From the NCBI RefSeq assembly GCF_963678635.1, contig NC_087062.1, positions 70,151,345 to 70,215,344 of the forward strand: a DNA stretch of 64,000 nt. The letters run 5' to 3'. Shown here in pieces: positions 58,666 through 64,000 of the stretch. The position numbers and the translations under genes were made by a program. Source of the DNA: Symsagittifera roscoffensis. Taxonomy: Eukaryota > Xenacoelomorpha > Acoela > Convolutidae. Positions within the stretch are counted from its first letter, which is position 1, and every line of letters starts with the position of its first letter. The notes under the pieces are model-generated. The model was given only the letters and a program-made list of their open reading frames with translations. It was not told the DNA's origin and did no database searches.

Positions 58666-59217
58666 AATTAGACCATTTTGTTCTAGAGCATCTCGCGTTC
58701 GCTTGCTCTTTTAAACTTTTTTTTTTGGTTAATTCAGTGCGCTTAAAGTTCTAAACAAAGATTCGAACTTAAAAAAACTGAAGCTTCAAGGTTCTTTTTG
58801 ATGATCCCGGTTGGGCAATTGACCAATCGGTTTTTTTAACCAAAACTTGAAAGAGCATTTAAGAGCGTTATTTTAAGCTAATAAAAAATTTCGCAGCTAA
58901 ATAGCAGAAAAATATATCGTCTATTTTTTAAGGCATTTTGAACATGTAGCTTTGATCGTAATGTAACGTTTTTTAAGCATTATTGTTTTTAGCCTGGCAT
59001 CAAATTGCTATAGTTCTAGAAAAAAGTATGCCGCGCTGTGCTAGAGTGGGCTGCATGCGATTGCTCACCTATCAAGTTCTTTCTTTTTTTCAGTCCGCTG
59101 AATATTTTTTACAAATTTTGGAACGTTAAAAAAATTGCTCGACGGTTTTGATAGAGAATCTTCCATGCCCGCTGTCTTGTCGAGAAAGGATACCAATTTG
59201 AGGTTGTTCGCTTCTTT
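58666..59217. other. Duplicated non-coding sequence
   Basis: Counterpart of 50985-51533 in copy 1; no gene is recognised in either copy. Confidence 0.5.
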
Positions 59218-59662
59218 CGAAGCAAGATTTGTGCGGCTTGAGCGGTTTTTTTAGACGATTGCGGTGAAAATCTTGCTTCAAATTGAGGGTTTTGAGCGGT
59301 TTTTGATCGATTTATAAAAAATTACGCTCAAAAACCGCTCAAAAATTGAGCGATTTTGTAGACAATTCTGCTCAACATCTTGCTTCTACATGAGAGATTT
59401 GAGCGGTTTTTGAACGGTTTTTCTAAAAAAACCGCTCACAAACCGCGCAAGATTTGAACGGTTTTGAGTGGTTTATCTAAAAAAACCACTCAAAAACCGC
59501 GCAAGATTTGAGCGGTTTTTTTAAAATAAACCGCTCAAAACCGTTCAAATCTTGCGCAGTTTTTGAGCGTTTGTTTATTTAGATAAACCGTTCAAAAACC
59601 GCTCATTTTGAAGCAAGATTTTGAGCGTAATTGTCTAAAAAACCGCTCAAATCTTGCTTCAA
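59218..59662. repeat. Cluster of inverted TTGAGCGGTTTTT motifs, copy 2
   Basis: Counterpart of 51534-51980 with scattered changes, several of which keep arms complementary (for example TTGAGCGG for TTGAACGG on paired sides). It follows the transposase C-terminus at the same distance. Confidence 0.75.
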
Positions 59663-59858
59663 GTTATGTGAAAATCTCGACTCGGGTTGGAAAAGAAAAA
59701 CAATGTTCTCATAAAAAATACTTGAATGTTTCAGAACTAAATCAGAACTACATACACAGAGAAGAAAAAAGTTTGATCTAGTAGCAATAGACGATGTTTC
59801 CGTAACTTAGGGCATTCAGATGCGCAAATTAAATGTTAAAAAACAATGTAAAAATGCC

Positions 59859-60470
59859 TCAGAATCTCCGGCAAGCTACATCAAGGCGGAGATTGTCTTC
59901 TACTATCGTTCCACGTGCAAGCTTTCTATTTTCAATCAGCGGAACAAGCACGCGTTCTATTGACATCTTCACACAAGCGCTGAGACTGCAGGTTACCAGG
60001 TGATCAGTGTGATTTTGTTCTCCACGCTCACAAGTCAGAGAATTACCTTTGCTACCCAAGCTATTGGCACTTGATGTTGAAGTACCATTAGGGGGAGCAA
60101 AATGATATTGCGTTTCATATCATCATCTATTTCTGCATGAATCTCTACAAAAACTTTGAAGTCTGTCGGTTGTCAACTAAAAACTCTTTTCTCCCTATCT
60201 CGTGGTGGTAGTTGTCAAAACCCGTTTTGACAAAGATGACTTCGTTCAGTTTTCTTGTCAGCCTTTTACAAATTTTATTGAACTGTTTTCTACTTCTCAC
60301 AGGGCGGATGATTTTTTTTCTGATGATAACCTCTTCTGGAGCCCAATAAGAAAGCAATGTTCCTTTCCACTTCGCTCAGGTTTCTGCCCAGAAAACGATT
60401 GATAACTTCATTATGTTTTGTGTCCATAGGTTCCAGGATCTGCTCGTACCCTTCAATGGTTCCCATAAGG
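59859..60470 (-). pseudogene. Unrecognised minus-strand coding remnant, copy 2
   Basis: Counterpart of 52175-52790 with the same pieces (LTCERGEQNHTDHLVTCSL; FNKICKRLTRKLNEVIFVK) and similar breaks. Family unknown. Confidence 0.4.
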
Positions 60471-62674
60471 AAAAACAGAGACTTTGAATAAATTCTGTAA
60501 GATCAACAGAAGCAAGGTTTGACTCTGACTGGGCAACTTTCTCGAGAGCCATAAGTTATTGACACCATTTGTCTACTTGCTTTCAAGAAACGTTTGTTTG
60601 AACCCTTCCTTTTCAATCACTGCATCCCTCCCAAGTGAGGCTGCTCCTCGGTGATCGTGTTCTTATCGGTTTCGGAAAAAGTGCTTCTTTTTTCAGAGGG
60701 TTCCCCCTTTTTAACTCGCTACATTTTAAAACCATTTCTATGACTTAACACAGTTTTAATCCAAAATGAAAAGAAAAATTACTTCAAAGGGGACTTCTGT
60801 AAACATCAAAGAATTAAAAGAGATCAATTTTAGCCATTTTAAGCCAGACAATTTCACGCTACTTAATTCGCGTAAGTTTTGAAAAGAAAATACTTGCAAA
60901 TCATTTCAATGGATCGTTACAAACCGAAATGAAATGGCCTTGCCAATATTTTCAATGAATCATTCCAATATGAACCAAATACAAGCAATAGTTCAATGAA
61001 CTTCAAAAGCCCGCAAATAATTAGATGTCCTTTGACTAATATGGCCTAATTTTCCAGACATTTTCAGCCGGTATAAAAATTTAAAAAACGTTTGACCAAT
61101 GCCAAAAGTCTAAAAATCAATATTTTTTAGGATCATACTCGAACTTGAACTTAGTTACGTTTCCGGGACTCTGCAAGGAAACATCTTTTCAAAAAAAGCT
61201 GACAACATTTAGGTAGGATTAAAATTAGATATTTAAAAATACGGAAGAATGAACAAAAATGAGACAAAATTTTCAATGGTTTAACCCAAACTAGATAACG
61301 CTCTGAAAAAATACAAATAAGTTTTGTCTTGGTAAAGGGCATCATGTTTTGTACTCTTTCATTTAAGACTCCATACATTTTTTTTTCTTTTTTGTGAACT
61401 AATGGCCACTCGATGCACCAAAAGATTGAGTTTTTGTACGGAAGCGTTTTTTTTGCAGGCTGTCCACTACTTTCCACAAATTTTGGTGGGCTCCGGGTAG
61501 TGATATTTAGGTAGGTTAAGATAAGAGTTAAGAAATTCGTACAACATTAATTTTATTACTGAAATCACTAGGTGTTAAAATGTAAGTTGTTAAACTGGAA
61601 AATAGGAGTTGAATTGTTGTGGCTTCAGATTGTTTAGTAGTGATATGACCAAATGTTAAAATGTACGGTGTTAAACTGCATGGCATTGAACTTTAGGACA
61701 CTCGTTCAGAGCTTCATTTCAAAAAACAAGCCAACATTTCAATTTGGGTTAAACTAGCATATTTGAAGCATTTTCTTTGATTGAGAGCTGAAGGCATCAA
61801 AAAAACTTCAAGTCGTTCATTAAAAAAAACCTAAAAAACATAACGAATAAATATCAGCAGCATCAATTGTATAAGCGGTGGATTACAAGCATATTGGAAC
61901 CAGTTCAAACCAAGTATTTATTATATCCAATTATATTCTTGATAATTATCTCTGTACAATACTTAGAACTAACCAATCATGATTCATGACTAAAACTTAC
62001 AAAAAATTTTAAGGCTGAAACTATTTACAGTTTCAGCCAGAGAAAAATAAATTTAACTTAGCAAACAGTTGCTCTTTCTTGACTCTAACCTCGCGACAAT
62101 ACCAGTATATACTAGATCTATTGAGACTAAGAATTATAAGAGTAAGATTAGGACCGGTATTAGACTAAGAAGTTGCACGAATCTATCCGGCCGAATATAA
62201 GATAGCGTGACGAACAGACGGTGTATCTTATCCAAAATTTCTCTACGAGAAAACCACCCGGACTTAAACTCAATATACTGTAATAATAAACACAGAATTT
62301 GAAAGAAAAAAGGCTATTTTATATATACGCGATTCAACGAAACAGAATACAATTCAAAAAGTGTCAAACAAAGCCAGAATCAACATACAGTTCAAAAAGT
62401 AACAAACAAAGCCAAGTGTCAGTTGAAAAAGAGTCGATGCACGCAAGGAAAAAGCAAAAAATACTGACTGTTCTGTTTGAAAAAACCGTCAAATTTGAAT
62501 TTCGAAGAAAAAATAGATGGCCTGAAATCTTTTTGAATTTTAGAACAATTAATAATTGACGCTTTTTTGATAAAATGAACAGGGTGTGAAAAAATTGGAT
62601 CAATCAGAAAACTTTTTAATTTGCTGAGATATCTGAAATTGAATTTCCGCTTTCGAAACTGGAAACGGATCACG
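60471..62674. other. Duplicated sequence without supported gene
   Basis: Matches copy 1 with indels, including a ~130-bp block near 61690-61805 that copy 1 lacks. No coding motif. Confidence 0.4.
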
Positions 62675-62819
62675 CTTAAAATCTTTTCAGGCTTAAATTT
62701 ACTTTCATGAGGTTTGACTTTGATTTCTTTTCAATTCAGTTCAAAATAAATGAACTGAATTGAAAAGAAATCAAAGTCAAACCTCGTAAAAGTAAGTTTA
62801 AGCCTGAAAAGATTTTAAG
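62675..62819. repeat. Long hairpin: 69-bp arms, 7-bp loop, three mismatches
   Basis: Left arm 62675-62743 and right arm 62751-62819 are reverse complements except at three positions, with loop AAATAAA. Copy 1 of the duplication has only the right-arm sequence (about 55010-55075); its left side is unrelated (TTTTCGTGACCTTTACAATT...). The left arm therefore looks copied from the right arm. Confidence 0.9.
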
Positions 62820-63440
62820 ACTTTTCCTGAAAAAAGAAACAGCACGAACTATAAAACAGCGTGAGTTACATTCATCGATTCTTAATACACTGCAGGAAAA
62901 CAAAAAAAAAGAATTATTTTCGAGTCATTTTCAACTTTCGAATTTTGTGGAATACAACTTCAGCGCGCATATCGAACTTCGAATGGATCAGCGACGAGAC
63001 CAGCCGCAATTTGCATACCCTGTAGTATTTAAGACCGTTTAACTAAATCACGAATTCCCTATTGGGAACCAATATTTATTAATTCTGACTTGGATCTTTC
63101 ATAATTGGCCGGGATCAACAGATATTTCGTTTGGAAGTCTATAAATTATGATGCACTTTTGAAACGAGAAGTCCATCCCGTTTTCAGTAATAGAAAATCG
63201 TAAGGTGACTTCATTTTAGCAAATGAATTAAAATTGAATTTCAAAAGAAAACAGTCAAACTGCGGAACACCATACATGAGAGTGAACAATTTCCAGAGAA
63301 ATGGTTTTTTCAGAGAAGACAAAAAAATCAACATTGTTTAGAAAAAAATGGTCTCTTTTAAACTAGGACTCCTTTTGAGAAGTGTGCATAAGTTTACTGA
63401 CTTTTAAAACATAGCCAAAAGACAGTTGGAAGAGTCAGAA
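62820..63440. other. Duplicated non-coding sequence
   Basis: Counterpart of about 55076-55685; no gene is recognised. Confidence 0.5.
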
Positions 63441-64000
63441 TTTAGCATGTTCAGACCGTTGGGACCAGAATATGGGATGCTCAGACCGCGTGGACCAGAA
63501 AATACTATGTTCAGACCGTGTGGACTGAGTGAATCCGCTTTCAGACCATTTGAACCCAAAAATCCGGATTCAGACCGTTTGAATCCGGTTTCAGACCGTG
63601 TGGACCGAAGGAATCCGGTTTATGATCGTGTGGACCAACAAAATCCGGTTTCAGACCATGTGGATCGAAGGAATCCGGTTTCAGACCAAGTGGACAGCAA
63701 AATCCGATTTCAGACCGTGTGGACCGAATGAATCCAGTTTCAGAACATGTGGACCGACAGAATCCTGATTCAGACCATGTAGACCAAAAAAATCCGGATT
63801 CAGACCGCGTGGACCGGAGGAGTCTGACTTAGACCGTGTGGACGTGTGCAACAATGGAATCCTAGTTCAGACCGTGTGGACCAAAAAATCCGGATTCAGA
63901 CCATGTGGACCGATTGAATCCGATTTCAGACCATGTAGACCGACAGAATCCTGATTATTCACACCGTGTGAACCACAGAAATTCGGATTCATACCGCGTA
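63441..64000. repeat. 30-bp minisatellite, copy 2, cut by the window end
   Basis: The same array as 55686-56262, nearly identical unit by unit, so it was duplicated as a block rather than grown independently. It is truncated by the window edge. Confidence 0.85.

Larger units (their letters stand above)
57723..64000. repeat. Tandem segmental duplication, copy 2 (runs past the window)
   Basis: It aligns almost base for base with 50499-56260, with small indels. It keeps ~525 bp (about 57843-58367) of transposase that copy 1 has lost, and has a rebuilt hairpin at 62675-62819 that copy 1 lacks. Its right boundary is outside the window. Confidence 0.9.

Overview
This is AT-rich, non-coding-rich nuclear DNA from an invertebrate animal. 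I cannot name the species. The animal assignment rests on the N-terminus of a voltage-gated calcium-channel alpha2/delta subunit at the left edge and on animal-type mobile elements: Ty3/gypsy, BEL/Pao, hAT-like MITEs, a CACTA/EnSpm-like (TNP2) transposon and a Helentron/HINE-like family. Apart from the host gene at 1-641 (minus strand), nearly every recognisable coding piece is a decayed transposable element.

Layout. 1-641: alpha2/delta subunit N-terminus, running off the left edge. 642-7360: gene-poor, with one full-length HINE-like element (2745-3319) and an hAT-like MITE with an exact 8-bp target duplication (4548-4762). 7361-11589: gypsy element A, with LTR ends, half an RT, RNase H, integrase and a basic tail. 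11590-15042: small tandem duplications, a second hAT-like MITE, and a HINE-like copy enclosed by a perfect 98-bp inverted repeat. 15507-20173: an array of four head-to-head (inverted) HINE-like pairs with a period near 1.19 kb. 20717-21490: a MITE with a 25-bp perfect TIR. 21491-27700: mostly featureless. 27731-31000: a BEL/Pao scrap and nested MITEs and HINE-like copies. 31281-35678: a HINE-like copy split by gypsy element B (31441-35290). 36369-39665: three more HINE-like copies, one split by a 1287-bp TIR element packed with GTTGCGGAWTCCGCAAC-type palindromes. 40690-41660: a BEL/Pao gag-pol scrap on the minus strand. 41650-47360: leader, gag and protease of gypsy element C. 48360-50960: a transposon carrying a SUV4-20-like SET domain followed by a TNP2-like transposase. 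50499-57722 and 57723-64000: two copies of a unit of about 7.2 kb in tandem, holding the transposase C-terminus, clustered inverted motifs and two minisatellites.

The best candidates for something new are: the SET-plus-TNP2 transposon; the palindromic HINE-like array and its shared spacer; the palindrome-rich 1287-bp element; and a 69-bp-stem hairpin present in only one copy of the 7.2-kb duplication, which looks like a template-switch product.

The genes do not form a pathway. The common theme is nesting of elements and inverted duplication. All family calls come from motifs read by eye; none was checked against a database.
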